In this document: piece after piece, positions 10,467 to 21,346 of the stretch | Layout of the letters: each line of letters starts with the position of its first letter | Numbering within the stretch: position 1 is the stretch's first letter | Assembly (NCBI RefSeq): GCF_003574135.1 | Contig: NZ_AP018341.1 | Coordinates: forward strand, 1,240,001-1,304,000 | DNA: 64,000 bases | Source: a cyanobacterium endosymbiont of Rhopalodia gibberula | GTDB taxonomy: Bacteria; Cyanobacteriota; Cyanobacteriia; Cyanobacteriales; Microcystaceae | Direction: 5' to 3' | Position numbers and translations under genes: made by a program | Notes under the pieces: model-generated | Told to the model about the DNA's origin: nothing | Database searches by the model: none | The model's input: only the letters and a program-made list of their open reading frames with translations

Positions 10467-11360
10467 TTACAATTGAGATCTTGGAAAGTTTCCCAAGTGA
10501 CTGTACCACAGCCATTTTAATAAATGTTGACTTATAGCAATTAATCCTAATCGAGCTTGAGATAATTGGAGATTATTTTGAGCTAAATCTCCAAAAATTC
10601 GGCAATTACGTTCAAAATATAAAACAGATTTGCTTAACTGAGTTCCAAGCTTATTCCAGGTTACTGAAGGATTATTACTTGACCGATCAACGGTGATAAC
10701 TATTTGATTAATGAGAGCTAAGGCGGCTCGATGGGTAAGCCGTAATTGATCAGTATCCCTTAGCCAAGGAATAGGATCGGGGGCTTTCCAAGGTAGTGTT
10801 AAGTCGCCCAAAGCCTTTGATTGAAAAGTAATTAACCCCTCTGTCTCCCCCAGACGTAATAAAGAACAACACCGCGCATGAGTATATTCAATAAGAAATA
10901 GATTATTAGTTTTTCCTAAAATTTTAGATAAGTTAGGTTGAAAAAATATATTTTGCCCTAACAATTGTAACCAAAGGACGAGAGTGTGATCGCTTACCTC
11001 AAAATCTAACCACCCTGGGTGAATGAGTTTCATTGTCAAGGTTAATTGAGAAAATTCCTTATCATCAAGATTTGATTGATTCTTTAACAAAGAAAATACC
11101 TGTTGTGCAACCTCAATAGGAGATAGAGACAGCTGACTTGACAATTGTAGGGCTATCGCACAACGATAAGTAATCCGAGTAAGATGAGATAAACGAGAGA
11201 CAGCTAAAGTTTTTTGATGTAAATTAAATGAGGACTCCTTAAAGAGTCGTGAACTGATTAATAAGCGTGATAATTGTTTTTGTAATTGTTGTTGAATAGA
11301 TAAATCTTTCAAAATAATCTTAAAATTGGCATTATCGGTATTTAACAGACAAATTTTCAT
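10467..11360 (-). CDS. Stand-alone DALR anticodon-binding domain protein
   Basis: 297-aa protein whose middle and C-terminal part resembles the all-helical DALR domain at the end of arginyl-tRNA synthetase. The motif YTHARCCSLLRL (about residues 158-170) matches the YAHARICSILR motif of ArgS. The C-terminal part (LTHRAALALINQIV, LSKSVLYFERNCRIFGD, ARLGLIAISQHLL) follows the same helical layout. No synthetase catalytic domain (HIGH or KMSKS) is present, so this is a paralogous fragment-like protein found in cyanobacteria rather than an enzyme. ATG start; single-gene unit with a strong terminator. A role in tRNA binding is possible but unproven. Confidence 0.8.
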   Translation of the reverse strand: MKICLLNTDNANFKIILKDLSIQQQLQKQLSRLLISSRLFKESSFNLHQKTLAVSRLSHLTRITYRCAIALQLSSQLSLSPIEVAQQVFSLLKNQSNLDDKEFSQLTLTMKLIHPGWLDFEVSDHTLVLWLQLLGQNIFFQPNLSKILGKTNNLFLIEYTHARCCSLLRLGETEGLITFQSKALGDLTLPWKAPDPIPWLRDTDQLRLTHRAALALINQIVITVDRSSNNPSVTWNKLGTQLSKSVLYFERNCRIFGDLAQNNLQLSQARLGLIAISQHLLKWLWYSHLGNFPRSQL

Positions 11361-11649
11361 AGTAAATACTTAAACCTAATAAAATAGACTTATTGTAAAT
11401 GTTCTTGGCTTTAGTTAACAAATTGAAAAGAAGTTGCCTACTTGAGACATCCTTTTCTGTGACTATTTGGTCACAGTTTTAATAAATAAGCACTTTATAT
11501 TGGGAATTATATTGGTTAATAATTGTCGATTTATTGATCAGTCTTTAATGTTATTTAAGTTGTCTTTAGGAATTAAGCAGTAGAGTGTTTTGCTCTATGT
11601 TAACCTTTCAAATTGACTACAATATTTTTACGCATTCCTTATACATAAC

Positions 11650-11800
11650 AATTTTAAATTGAGTAGCTTATAATAACAGCAATAGGTCAATAAGCAAATT
11701 ATGTATTCATTAATTATTAAACTAATCGCCTGATTGATATCTCGATAATTCTGGAGTTCTTAAATTTACAAAAGCCTTTTATTTGTCTATTATTCAAAAG
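11650..11800. repeat. Dispersed diverged repeat, copy 1 (pairs with 16400-16550)
   Basis: By eye, the segment around TAATAACAGC and the 130 bases after it aligns with 16400-16550, sharing an identical ten-base core and many short blocks (for example TTGATA, TCTATAATT-like and CTTTTATTTGT). Neither copy codes for anything intact. A decayed mobile element is likely, but I cannot name its family. Confidence 0.55.
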
Positions 11801-12811
11801 TAAAAGCGGATAAAAAAACTAAGTCTAAGAGTTTTAACTTTATTTGTATAAAGTACCAATACATAAAGTATTTTCTCTAGGTTAGGTTAAGTTTGGTTTT
11901 TAGACTAGGTAACACATAGTAGGAGTACTGACCATAACATATATTTTATAGATTTTTTTGTGTAAGCAAATACTTAATTTTTGTATATTAACATCATTGT
12001 TTCATTCTAGTAATTGTTCTATGACATTAAGTAATTATGTCTCAAGTAAAGAAGATTTTTCTAATGCATGAATAAATATTTCATTTTTTTATTGTTTAAT
12101 AATTTCTAAAAAAACGATTAAAAATATCCTATTAATTATTAAATTAATTAATTTTCTAATATAGATATTAGTTTTTATAACTTTAATATAAATATATATT
12201 CTATTTTTTAGCAAAATAATTATTGTTAGTTGCAGTATAAGCATTTATCTAATAGGATTATTACTCTATATAAAACAAAAAAGTACATGTTAATAACATG
12301 ATATACAAGTTGTTTTTGTTAAATTAATTCCTCTTATTGAATTGTACTTTTTTCAAAAAAAATTAAATTATGTAGTTTTTTATGAACTGGTTATTGTCAA
12401 CTAAAATAGTAGTATGCTGATTAACACTAGTATTTTAATTTATTTAACATTTAATTAAAAAAATACAATATCTTGATACTTATCATCTCTATATTTATCT
12501 AAAATAGCAAAATAATATTACTTTTTTTTATTATATAATTATTTTTTTTAACCTATAAAATGTTCTACAATAAAAGGCTTTTATTGTCAATAATCTTATC
12601 GAGTACAAGTAGATATTCTAAACAACTAATTAATTTAATGTTTAAAATAACTTTTTATCTCTAAAATAATTAACCGTGTATTTTAGTGTTTTTTAAGGAT
12701 ATACAAATAAATAAAATATATATTATCATACTTCTAGATTCAAATAATTTAAGTTAAGTTCATATTACTTATACTTGTATTTTTTTTGAGAACTTATTAC
12801 CATTTTTATAA

Positions 12812-12855
12812 AAATTACTAGATAATATTTATACATAAATATTATCTAGTAATTT
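12812..12855. repeat. 21-bp perfect inverted repeat, 2-base loop
   Basis: AAATTACTAGATAATATTTA(T) and its exact reverse complement are separated by AC. It lies in gene-free DNA with no T-run after either arm. Confidence 0.9.
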
Positions 12856-12889
12856 AATTATATTTTATTGAATACAATTATCTTTCTGC

Positions 12890-13060
12890 TAAATTAGCTT
12901 TTAAGCTATAAATTAGCAGGTAAAATAAATATTACTTTTTTTTATTATTTTAAGTTTAGTTTTAACTAAATTACTTGTATACACTGAGTTATTATTAAAA
13001 CAATTACCGTATCTATCCCTTTGTTTATGCCGTACTCTAAACTTTATTTACCTCTTAATT
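12890..13060 (-). mobile_element. Possible decayed IS630-type transposase fragment, copy 1
   Basis: Reading the minus strand around 12961-13016 gives DTVIVLIITQCIQVI, which resembles the strand that carries the second catalytic Asp in IS630/Tc1 transposases (TVVVLDN-S-H-S). The segment aligns closely with 32880-33060, including an identical TTTTAACTAA. Heavily mutated and tiny, so the family call is tentative. Confidence 0.4.
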
Positions 13061-13337
13061 TAAAACATTTTAGAGCTTTTAGTTTTTGGGAACATATATC
13101 ATTTTTTATCTTCACTTTTATTTCTATAATTTTCCAGTTTTTTTATATTTAAAAATATGGAAAGTTATAGAAATTTGTTTAACTACTTTCTCCTTTGATA
13201 AGAGCTATTATAAAAATATTAGATATTCTTATTTTTAAGTTGTTTTTTTAGAGAATCAACCTAACAATTGTTATTTTTACTGAGTTTATAGTATGACTGT
13301 TAATCAGTAAAGTGCTAAGTAAATAAATTTGAAAATT

Positions 13338-13376
13338 AAAACCTAATGAAATTTTTAATTTTATTAGGTTTTTTTT
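13338..13376 (+). terminator. Orphan terminator-like hairpin
   Basis: AAAACCTAAT pairs with ATTAGGTTTT around a 15-base AT loop and is followed by a run of T. No gene precedes it on the plus strand, so it may be the only surviving part of a lost gene. Confidence 0.6.
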
Positions 13377-14153
13377 AAATCAAATTCAAACTATCATTAA
13401 TGCCTTCTACTATCTCTTGAGTTTTTATTTGGCAGAAAATAATAGATAAGTTTTCTAACACTTGCTAATCAATTTTAATTTGATTTGCTATTGATTGTTC
13501 CAAAACAAATATTCTATTTTTTTCTTTTAATCAGTATTTTTACAAAAAAACTAATAACATTTACTACTTTGTAGTACACTCTAATTTAGTCAATTTTTTT
13601 TGTTATTAGACTATAATAAATAAAACTTTGTGTAGAGCTTTCTTTTAAATAAAACACTTTCTATACATCATTTAAAGTCTGATAATGGATAATGAGAAAT
13701 ACTTCGAGATTTAGAATTTTATTTATTAAACTTAATTCAATATTTGATTTTATCAGTATAAATTAAGTCAAAATATTTTGCTTAATATAATTTAGAATAA
13801 AAATATAACCTACTCTAATCAGCATTAGATATCTAATATTAGAGATCACTTTTAATTAGCCTATCTTTGACAATTAAACTTTGTTTTTATATCTATAAAT
13901 TATCTATTAATCTCAATAGTAAAAAAATAAAATAAAAAGATAATTTTTATTTTAATAAATTAATTGAGAGCTGTTTTAGGTTTTGATGGTCATGGTAATT
14001 ATCTCTATTTCTGATCCTATTTTGTTATTTTTTTTGTTTAATTCTTTAAAAGATCGCGCAAGAATAATCAAAAATTTTTTAGTTATAGAGTTAAGATTTT
14101 TTAAAAAATAGAAATTTTCTAGATCTTAGGTATTTAACTTGTAAAATCCTTAA

Positions 14154-15317
14154 TTACTTTTGTTTATATCCTAAAATTTCCATTGCCACGCGATTGCAGA
14201 CACCCACATCTCCTAACATGGTACGCATTTGGTCATAATCTGCTAAGGTTTTTTGACGACGTTCAGCATTAAGTAGTAACTCTAAAGACTCTTGGACAAT
14301 ACGGTTTACAGTTGCTTCTTCCTGCAATAATTCAGGAACAATTTCCTCCATCACCACTAAATTTGGAGGAGACATAAAAGGAATAGAAAACTTTAAAATA
14401 TTACGAGCAATCCACATTGTTAAGGGATTGACTAAACATAATACTAATTGAGGAATTTTAAGTAAAGCTAATTCTAAATTAACAGTTCCTGATTTAGCAA
14501 TAGCAAAATCTGCTGCCGCCATTACATTTAAAGCCTCTTGTCCCTCAAGCAAAGTAATCGAAAGTTGATAGGCGTTAACTGTTGCTTTAACAGTATCATG
14601 ATATTCACTCAGCGAAATGGGAAGTAAAAAATGAAGATCAGGAATTTTTTCTTGGAGTTTTTGGGCTGCTTTGCACATCAGAGGAAGATGATATTTCAAT
14701 TCTTGATAACGGGAAGCAGGAAATAAGGCGACTACCGTTTGATCAAAGTCAATATTTAACCTAAGACGGGCTTCTTCACGGCTAGGAGCTTTAGTGATGC
14801 GATCTAGTAAGGGATGACCAACCCACTTGACTTTAACACCTTTTTCTGCAAAAAATCGGGCTTCTTCCGGAAAAATTGCTAAGAGAAGATCAGTGATATG
14901 GGCGAACTGTTGAATAATTTTACTATTAGGAGCCCAGACCCAGGATTGAGGAGCAATGTAATAGATAATAGGAACTGCAGGGAAATGCTTGCGAGCATAT
15001 TGGCCAAAGGCAGAATTAGGTCCCATGTAATCGATAAGAATAAGAATGTCGGGGGGATTTTCTCGCAAATATTGTTTAACTCGACGTTGCATTAACCAAG
15101 TGGGAATAATAAACGGAAGAGACTCAACAATACCAATAGATCCAATAGCGGCGGTATTCCCTAACAATTTTGCCCCTGCTTGTGCCATGAGGTCACCGCC
15201 CAAGGCTAGAATTTCCAAAGGGATTCCTTGACTTTTAGCCTGTTGATAAAGAGCTTCAACTAACATTGAGCCCTGTAAATCTCCAGATACTTCCCCTGTA
15301 CTGATAAAAATTCGCAT
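14154..15317 (-). CDS. lpxB: Lipid-A-disaccharide synthase
   Basis: 387-aa GT19-family glycosyltransferase. It joins UDP-2,3-diacylglucosamine to 2,3-diacylglucosamine-1-phosphate to make the lipid A disaccharide at the inner membrane. Visible family features are the N-terminal STGEVSGDLQGSMLVEAL, LGGDLMAQAGA, the IDYMGPN and YYIAPQSWVWA blocks, and the WVGHPLLD and ALFPASRYQEL region, then KSGTVNLELAL near residue 276. Full family length, ATG start. It lies 53 bases downstream of lpxA on the same strand, so the two are very likely cotranscribed. Its retention implies the cell still builds an LPS-containing outer membrane. Confidence 0.97.
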   Translation of the reverse strand: MRIFISTGEVSGDLQGSMLVEALYQQAKSQGIPLEILALGGDLMAQAGAKLLGNTAAIGSIGIVESLPFIIPTWLMQRRVKQYLRENPPDILILIDYMGPNSAFGQYARKHFPAVPIIYYIAPQSWVWAPNSKIIQQFAHITDLLLAIFPEEARFFAEKGVKVKWVGHPLLDRITKAPSREEARLRLNIDFDQTVVALFPASRYQELKYHLPLMCKAAQKLQEKIPDLHFLLPISLSEYHDTVKATVNAYQLSITLLEGQEALNVMAAADFAIAKSGTVNLELALLKIPQLVLCLVNPLTMWIARNILKFSIPFMSPPNLVVMEEIVPELLQEEATVNRIVQESLELLLNAERRQKTLADYDQMRTMLGDVGVCNRVAMEILGYKQK

Positions 15318-15370
15318 AAATTCCCTAAAAAGTGTAAATGAACCCCATAGTCAACTCATCGTGCCTGTCC

Positions 15371-16201
15371 TTAAGCTTTCGCTGGAATGGGTCCGCGTCG
15401 TTTTTCTCCTGTGGTGGAGTCCATCAAAAAATGGTGTAGGTACTTAACATATTCGTTGTCAGAGATCTTTGATAATTGCTCTAAAGCTTCTTTAAATGTA
15501 AAATTTGAACGATAAAGGAAACGAAAGGCTTCTTTTAGGTATCCCATATCTTGAGTAGTGAGTCCAGCTCTTTTGAGTCCGACTAAATTGAGTGATCGCA
15601 CCCGTGATGGATTCCCCTCAATCATCATAAACGGAGGAGCATCTCGATCAATACGACTCATCCCGCCTAGCATGGCATTACGTCCGATACGAACAAATTG
15701 ATGAACCCCTAATGCTCCACCAACAACTGCCCGCGATTCAATGTAAACATGACCGGCTAAAGCCACAGCATTGGCAATAATGACATTGTCTTCAATCACA
15801 CAATTGTGTGCAACATGGACATAAGCCATCAATAGGTTATGATTACCAATTTGAGTCACCTCATCGGCGTGGGTTGCCCGATTAATAGTGACAAATTCTC
15901 TAATAATATTGTGGTCCCCGATTTTAGCACAACTTGCTGCCCCCTTATATTTTAAGTCTTGAGGGTCTGAACCAATAACAGCATTAGGAAAAATACGATT
16001 ACCAACTCCAATTTCTATTGGTCCTTCGATAATAGCATGGGCCCCAACAATGGTTCGAGCATCAATTTTTACATTTTCTCCAATCACCGCATAAGGGCCG
16101 ACTTCTACGGTGGGGTGGAGTTTTGCTTTCGGGTGAATAATGGCAGTAGGGTGAATTGGGGTACTCAAAGAGGTATCTCCCTTAGTTTGATAGGTCAGCA
16201 T
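15371..16201 (-). CDS. lpxA: UDP-N-acetylglucosamine acyltransferase
   Basis: 276-aa left-handed beta-helix acyltransferase, the first step of lipid A synthesis: transfer of an acyl chain from acyl-ACP to the 3-hydroxyl of UDP-GlcNAc. Hexapeptide repeats run from IHPTAIIHPKAKLHPTVEVGPYAVIG to about residue 190. The catalytic His lies in the AYVHVAHNCVIED segment, and the helical C-terminal part (LVGLKRAGL, LKEAFRFLYRS) is complete. The ATG at 16201 gives a ten-residue leader before the family start, so initiation a little downstream is possible. It is first in an lpxA-lpxB pair. The fabZ and lpxC genes often next to it in cyanobacteria are absent upstream. Confidence 0.97.
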   Translation of the reverse strand: MLTYQTKGDTSLSTPIHPTAIIHPKAKLHPTVEVGPYAVIGENVKIDARTIVGAHAIIEGPIEIGVGNRIFPNAVIGSDPQDLKYKGAASCAKIGDHNIIREFVTINRATHADEVTQIGNHNLLMAYVHVAHNCVIEDNVIIANAVALAGHVYIESRAVVGGALGVHQFVRIGRNAMLGGMSRIDRDAPPFMMIEGNPSRVRSLNLVGLKRAGLTTQDMGYLKEAFRFLYRSNFTFKEALEQLSKISDNEYVKYLHHFLMDSTTGEKRRGPIPAKA

Positions 16202-17845
16202 TAAATTTTTGTTCTAGCTTACAGGGTATTTAAGTGAAAGAGACACAAAGTCGCATTCGTTTTATTTTATGTAAATATAATTCCTGTGGCTAAAGGAGTC
16301 AAACTTTAGGGGATTTGACTAACTTTTGACAATAAAGCTCTGTGCTTAATTGCATCACATCATACAAAATACCATTCCTGTTCATTTTTTTCTTATAGTG
16401 GTTTTTAATTGGGTAGCCCATAATAACAGCAGTGGGTAAACTAGCCAATTACTTCTTCATAAATTACTAAGTAAACTGTTTCATTGATAGTTTGATTAAT
16501 TAAGACCTCTATAATTTTGGTATTTTTAAATACAGAAATATACTTTTATTTGTGAATAACAGTTTTAATCAAGTTGAAATTAGGAGAATAAAAATATAAA
16601 AATACGAGTTTTACTTCTATAGATTCCATCACTTTTCTTACTTTTGCAGCTTTATTAGCCAGTAAATTATCTCTAACTACATAAACTATTAGTCAAATTC
16701 ATGGGATCTGCACTTTTATTTTCTCATTGAAAATAACTAAAAAACTAGATATGGCGAATTACTCAATAAACATAATATTTTTTGTTAATTATCAGAACAT
16801 TTATTATAAACTTGTTTTCATATAGTTGCTATATGTATGACGATCCATGGCTAGCTCATTTTCCAATTTTTTTTAAAAATCTAGGTTTGAACGTTTTAAT
16901 TTTTATAGTTGTTTTGAACATTATAACCTAAAAAGTAAACCTGATTTGTATAAAATTACAAGGCATACAGTCTTCTTTATTTTTACCATATAAAATATAT
17001 AATACTTATTTTTTATACAAGTAAATATTTAATTCATACAGAAAATTATTTTTGTTAAAGCTATAAAATAATAGTTTTATGCTTATTTTTACTTTTTAAT
17101 ATTAACGATCAACAAAAGTATAACTTAATTTAAAAAGTTCTGCTAATAGTGGAGTTTATCAATAATTAGTTTTTATAAACTTAGTAAGAATATCAATAGA
17201 GTATGGCTTTATTGTTTTCGTTTGTTCACTTTATTTATCTAAATAAAAGTCACTTTTATAAAAATAGAGATAGTAGTCAGGTTATTCTAGAGTAAATAAG
17301 GGAACTAATTAGGAAATTAGATATTAATTTTCTAAAAACCAATACTTGATATTTTTTTAATAAAAATCAAGACATAACTTTGTATTTTATTAGTTTTTCA
17401 ATAAAAATATTTTATCGAGACAATCTTATTTAATGGGCTAATAAACTATATAATTAAAGTTTATTGTATTTATTCTAAATTAGATAAAGATAGTGATTCT
17501 TGAATTTACAAGCTCAAGTTTACAGTCTATTTAACTAAAAATAGATTGATCTAATAACACAAAATATGTTGATATTATCTTGACTTCTTTAACAAAAAAA
17601 TTAGATAAATACTTCTCTTTGATTTAATAATTTTTTATATCCTTAATTTGTTTTATATTTATTTAAGTTACTAGGTTCTATTCAGCTTGTTATATATAAT
17701 TGTTAATATTGATGTATTGAAAATCTTATTCAGGAATTATTTTATGTCCTAATAGTTTGCTTATTATTAAAATTATTGCTAAATGTAGGCTAAATTAAGT
17801 TTTTACGAACTTTTATCATCTTAAGTTCGGTAAAGTCGATTACTA
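16202..17845. other. AT-rich gene-free stretch upstream of lpxA
   Basis: Carries copy 2 of the dispersed repeat (16400-16550). I looked for fabZ or lpxC remnants upstream of lpxA and could not recognise any. Confidence 0.6.
16400..16550. repeat. Dispersed diverged repeat, copy 2 (pairs with 11650-11800)
   Basis: Same orientation as copy 1. The shared TAATAACAGC core is followed by similar blocks through TACTTTTATTTGT. The minus strand gives no continuous reading frame. Confidence 0.55.
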
Positions 17846-18565
17846 TCACTCTTGATAAACAACACCCAAATATAATCGACCAATTTTAGGATTATCAAGA
17901 AGGGATTCTCCTAATCCTTCAAGATGATCGCGTCCATTTTCTAAAAAAAGCTTCGATCAGCAATCAACAGAGCTTTTTGGGTGTTTTTTCTACTAAAACA
18001 ATAGCTTTGCCTATTCGATTAATGGCTTTGATTTGCTTAAAAATATTATTAACTAAAATGGGTATAGGGCAACCGAAGGTTCATCTAAAAGGAAAAAATT
18101 AGGATCAAGCATTAAAGCCCGTCCCATCGCTAACATTTGGCAGTTCTCCACCTGATAGCTTTCCAACCCGTCGACGACGTTTTTCTAAACAAGGAAACAT
18201 GGTATGAATGCAATTTTTATTCTCGTTTAAAGATCCTTTTTTAATAAATGCCCCTACTTCTAAGTTTTTGTCGATAGTTAAGGCAGAAAAAACATTATAA
18301 ATTTGAGGAACATAGTACATCTCATGACGGACAATTTTATTTGATAGCACCCGAGCGATATTTTCTTCTTGAGAGATAATTTTGCCCTGATTGGGGGTTA
18401 ATAGTCAAGAAATTGTTTTGGACAACGTGGACTTTCCTACCCCATTAGGATTAATTAAAGCTACTAATGCCCCTAGGGTAACATGAAAGTTAATCCCTTG
18501 TAGAATATATTGAAGTCTTCGACGTATCCTGTATAAACACTTTCTACTTCCAAGATATTTTTCAT
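17846..18565 (-). pseudogene. Relic of a LivF/NatE-type ABC transporter ATP-binding protein
   Basis: Conceptual reading of the minus strand recovers almost the whole ATPase in order. It starts LEVESVYTGY-VEDFNI, then a damaged Walker A NPNGVGKSTL (usual GPNGAGKST), an in-frame TGA right after KTIS, and LLTPNQGKI and IVRHEMYYVPQ (Q-loop). Next come LSGGE followed by a frameshift, FLLDEPSVAL (Walker B region), further frame changes, and a C-terminal end DNPKIGRLYLG. At least one stop and several frameshifts are visible. The family imports branched-chain or neutral amino acids with permease and binding-protein partners, none of which is in this window. An 81-aa open piece inside (18105-18350) should not be called a gene. 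Confidence 0.88.
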
Positions 18566-18659
18566 AGACTTTAAAATCATCAATAATTAGGGTAAAAAAC
18601 TAACTAAAACTTTTTAATGTCTCTCTTCTGGTCCTTTGAAAACCTCTATCTTAGACCAT

Positions 18660-18887
18660 TTAAAATGGTGTTTTCTGTAATTCAGGGCGTTCTTCTGGAA
18701 GAATTGCGCCTTCAACGGGACAAACTGTTATGCAAATTCCGCAGTCAATACAGGTTTGAAAGTCTATCCAATACCAATCAGTTCCATTAATATTTTTGCC
18801 CGGTCCTTCATGGATGCAGGCAACAGGGCAAACGTCTACACAGTCAGCAACCCCTTCACAGGTTTCAGTAATGATAGTATGTGGCAA
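18660..18887 (-). CDS. Bacterial-type 2[4Fe-4S] ferredoxin
   Basis: 75-aa soluble electron carrier. The first cluster motif is C-x5-C-x3-C-P (ETCEGVADCVDVCPV) with a Cys in VACIHEG. The second is CIDCGICITVCPV. All ligating Cys are present and the length is normal for this cyanobacterial ferredoxin, which has the long loop GKNINGTDWYWID. The start is TTG with a strong GGAGG about six bases before it, so initiation there is convincing. It is monocistronic beside the decayed ABC ATPase. It could donate electrons to reductive enzymes; which one is not shown here. Confidence 0.93.
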   Translation of the reverse strand: MPHTIITETCEGVADCVDVCPVACIHEGPGKNINGTDWYWIDFQTCIDCGICITVCPVEGAILPEERPELQKTPF

Positions 18888-20344
18888 AGTATTTCCTCCG
18901 AGTTTTAGTGTTTGAATATTATAATTTTTCTATTGTGACAGACTTTCTTCTCCTGTTTCAACGAAATTTTTTCATTGTTGCAGAGGTAAATAGACTAAAT
19001 ATGCTTTTGCTTTTTAAGTTGCTTATTCAATATCAATTTTTAAGTTGTTTTAAGGAGACGATCACTTATGTAACTTCAATGTCATCTTTAGCTCTTGATT
19101 ACCCAAAGTATCTAATTGACTCACTACTGCATCACAGACTCGTTCATTGGTATCAGTAATCAGGAATTATAGTAAGATAAAATCAATTTTATGGTAAAGT
19201 CAACATAGTTGATCTTGCCCTTTAATAGAGTCGCTAAAATTGGGAGAAGTTAGGAGTCATTGTACCTATTCGGAATTAATTATCTAACTTAATTAGTTAG
19301 AATAAACTTTATAGTCATTAGGTTTTAGTTTTTATGTTAGACTACTGTGCATTATATCAGTGAAATTTAATCGTTATACCGGACTGACGATGTAGAATTA
19401 ACTAGTGAAATCTCAAGTCAAAAAACTTCGGAGTTAAACCTTACCAATTCTCTAGATTTTTTTAGGAAAATTAAATAAATATTAATATATTCTTATATAT
19501 CCTTTACTATTTTTAAAATAGTCCTTAGTTCAGGATAGGTACTGACTGCTCTAATCTAACGCCTAGTTTAGTTCTTTAAAGGCTTTCTGAGTGCAACAAA
19601 TAGACTATTCATAAGAATTAACTCGTTTTAATAGTCCTGATATAAGATTTTATTTTCTATAAAAAACCTTCTAAATTTCTAATTTAATAGAAATCGATTA
19701 AATCAATATAATGTATTATACATTTATAATGGTTTGATGTCATTGTCTAGCTCTCTGTTCTCTTTGCAATCTATTTATTCTTAAGTAAGGAATACTTTTT
19801 ATGTCTGTCTATGACATATTTTTTCCTTCGTTTAGTATTTTGAAGTTATATCGAATATATACTGGTTTAGTGAGATGAAATATATCTCCTACTAATTTAG
19901 CTTTTTACATTAATTTGTTCGTTATAATCTTGTATTTTTTAAAGGTATACTCATATTTCTACTTTTACTAAAAACCTCTTTCTTATGAAGTTTGCTGTTC
20001 CTAATCCAGATAACTTCTTTTGTTTGCTTTGTTTGTTTATAGTCTTTCAGTATTTTTTATTATTCACCTCGTAAAGTTATTTAGTGATTTGTTTTTTACA
20101 TGAACTAATTTTTTCAAAAAAATCATTATTACTGTTAAATTTTACAAATTATGAAGAATGTTCGAGAAATAATTAACTCCAATTATTTGAAAAGAACAAC
20201 TCAACCATCTAGCACATCTTCAATTTATTCATAAGATTAATACAAACTCTCTGTGATTATAGAAGACTTGACGACAGAAGTGTCAAATGGGTTAAGATAC
20301 AAACAATATGTGATTTGTAGACTTATTTTTCAGGATAATCATTA
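18888..20344. other. Gene-free stretch upstream of dapB
   Basis: A 92-codon plus-strand frame starting at 18881 overlaps the ferredoxin start and looks spurious. On the minus strand near 19070-19165 a short fragment reads ITDTNERVCDAVVSQLDTLGNQELKM, protein-like but unassigned. The rest is AT-rich with nothing recognisable. Confidence 0.5.
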
Positions 20345-21172
20345 ATGACAATTGAATCTTTAATTCCAGTAGTAGTGAACGGAGCAGCAGGTAAAATGGG
20401 GCGTGAAGTCGTCAAGGCTGTCTTTCAAGCTGAAGATATGATGTTAGTCGGAGCAGTGGATCGTAACCCTGATTATCATGGGCAAGATGCCGGAGAAGTA
20501 GCTGGATGTGGGGCGTTAGAAGTACCGATTGTTAATGACCTACAAAGTATTTTAGTATTAGCCGCCCAAGAAAAGGTACAAGGGATTATGGTGGATTTTA
20601 CTCACCCCGATGGGGTCTATGAGAATGTACGAAGTGCGATCGCCTATGGGGTGCGTCCAGTGGTAGGAACAACAGGATTAAGCGAAGAACAAATCAAAGA
20701 ATTAGGAGAATTTGCCGAAAAAGCTAGTACAGGATGTTTGATTATCCCTAATTTTTCCATTGGTATGGTGTTATTGCAACAAGCGGCAATTAAAGCATCT
20801 CAATACTTCAATCATATAGAAATTGTTGAACTCCACCATAATCAAAAGGCAGATGCACCCAGTGGAACTGCTATTAAAACGGCTCAGATGTTGTCAGATT
20901 TTGACAAGATATATAATCCTCCTTCGGTGAAAGAAACAGAAACTATTCAAGGAGCAAGAGGTGGGTTGGGAAATAATAATATCAGAATTCATAGTGTGCG
21001 TTTACCTGGCTTAATCGCCCACCAAGAAATTCTTTTTGGGGCAGAAGGAGAACTTTATACTCTACGCCATGATACTAGTGATCGATCTTGTTATATGACG
21101 GGAGTTTTATTAGCTATTCGCAAAATAATTCAACTTAAATCTCTTGTTTATGGACTAGAGAAAATTCTGTAA
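20345..21172 (+). CDS. dapB: 4-hydroxy-tetrahydrodipicolinate reductase
   Basis: 275-aa NAD(P)H-dependent reductase in the diaminopimelate/lysine pathway, supplying peptidoglycan cross-link precursor and lysine. The nucleotide-binding loop [10 protein letters not shown] is at residues 13-22. The conserved catalytic block [13 protein letters not shown] is near residue 160, and [20 protein letters not shown] follows as in the family. Full length with ATG start and no truncation. It stands alone on the plus strand. A HIP1 octamer GCGATCGC lies inside the gene. Confidence 0.97.
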   Translation: MTIESLIPVVVNGAAGKMGREVVKAVFQAEDMMLVGAVDRNPDYHGQDAGEVAGCGALEVPIVNDLQSILVLAAQEKVQGIMVDFTHPDGVYENVRSAIAYGVRPVVGTTGLSEEQIKELGEFAEKASTGCLIIPNFSIGMVLLQQAAIKASQYFNHIEIVELHHNQKADAPSGTAIKTAQMLSDFDKIYNPPSVKETETIQGARGGLGNNNIRIHSVRLPGLIAHQEILFGAEGELYTLRHDTSDRSCYMTGVLLAIRKIIQLKSLVYGLEKIL

Positions 21173-21346
21173 AATAAAAAAAGTCGGTAATCTTGAATAT
21201 ATCAACTATAAGTTAAAAATCTACTATGCTTGTTAACAACGCCTGTTTTAGGTTTTTTGGCAAAAAGATTTGGTAAATATTAATAACACTAAATATAGTT
21301 AAAATAAAATTGTATATAATCCAACTTACTCTTATTCTACTTTATA

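Larger units (their letters stand above)
11361..14153. other. AT-rich gene-free stretch, 2.8 kb, with decayed repeats
   Basis: Holds one copy of a diverged dispersed repeat (11650-11800), a 21-bp perfect inverted repeat (12812-12855), an insertion-sequence-like relic (12890-13060) and an orphan terminator-like hairpin (13338-13376). No intact coding frame. Confidence 0.65.

Noticed and set aside
11361-17800. CRISPR arrays or tRNA/ncRNA genes in the long AT-rich gaps
   Set aside because: No regularly spaced direct repeats and no cloverleaf were seen; similarity there is limited to two diverged copies of one repeat.
18105-18350. 81-aa frame within the ABC ATPase relic
   Set aside because: It is the open middle part of a gene broken on both sides, not an independent gene.
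18881-19159. 92-codon plus-strand frame
   Set aside because: Overlaps the ferredoxin start on the other strand, has AT-driven composition (many Leu/Phe/Tyr/Ile) and no ribosome site.
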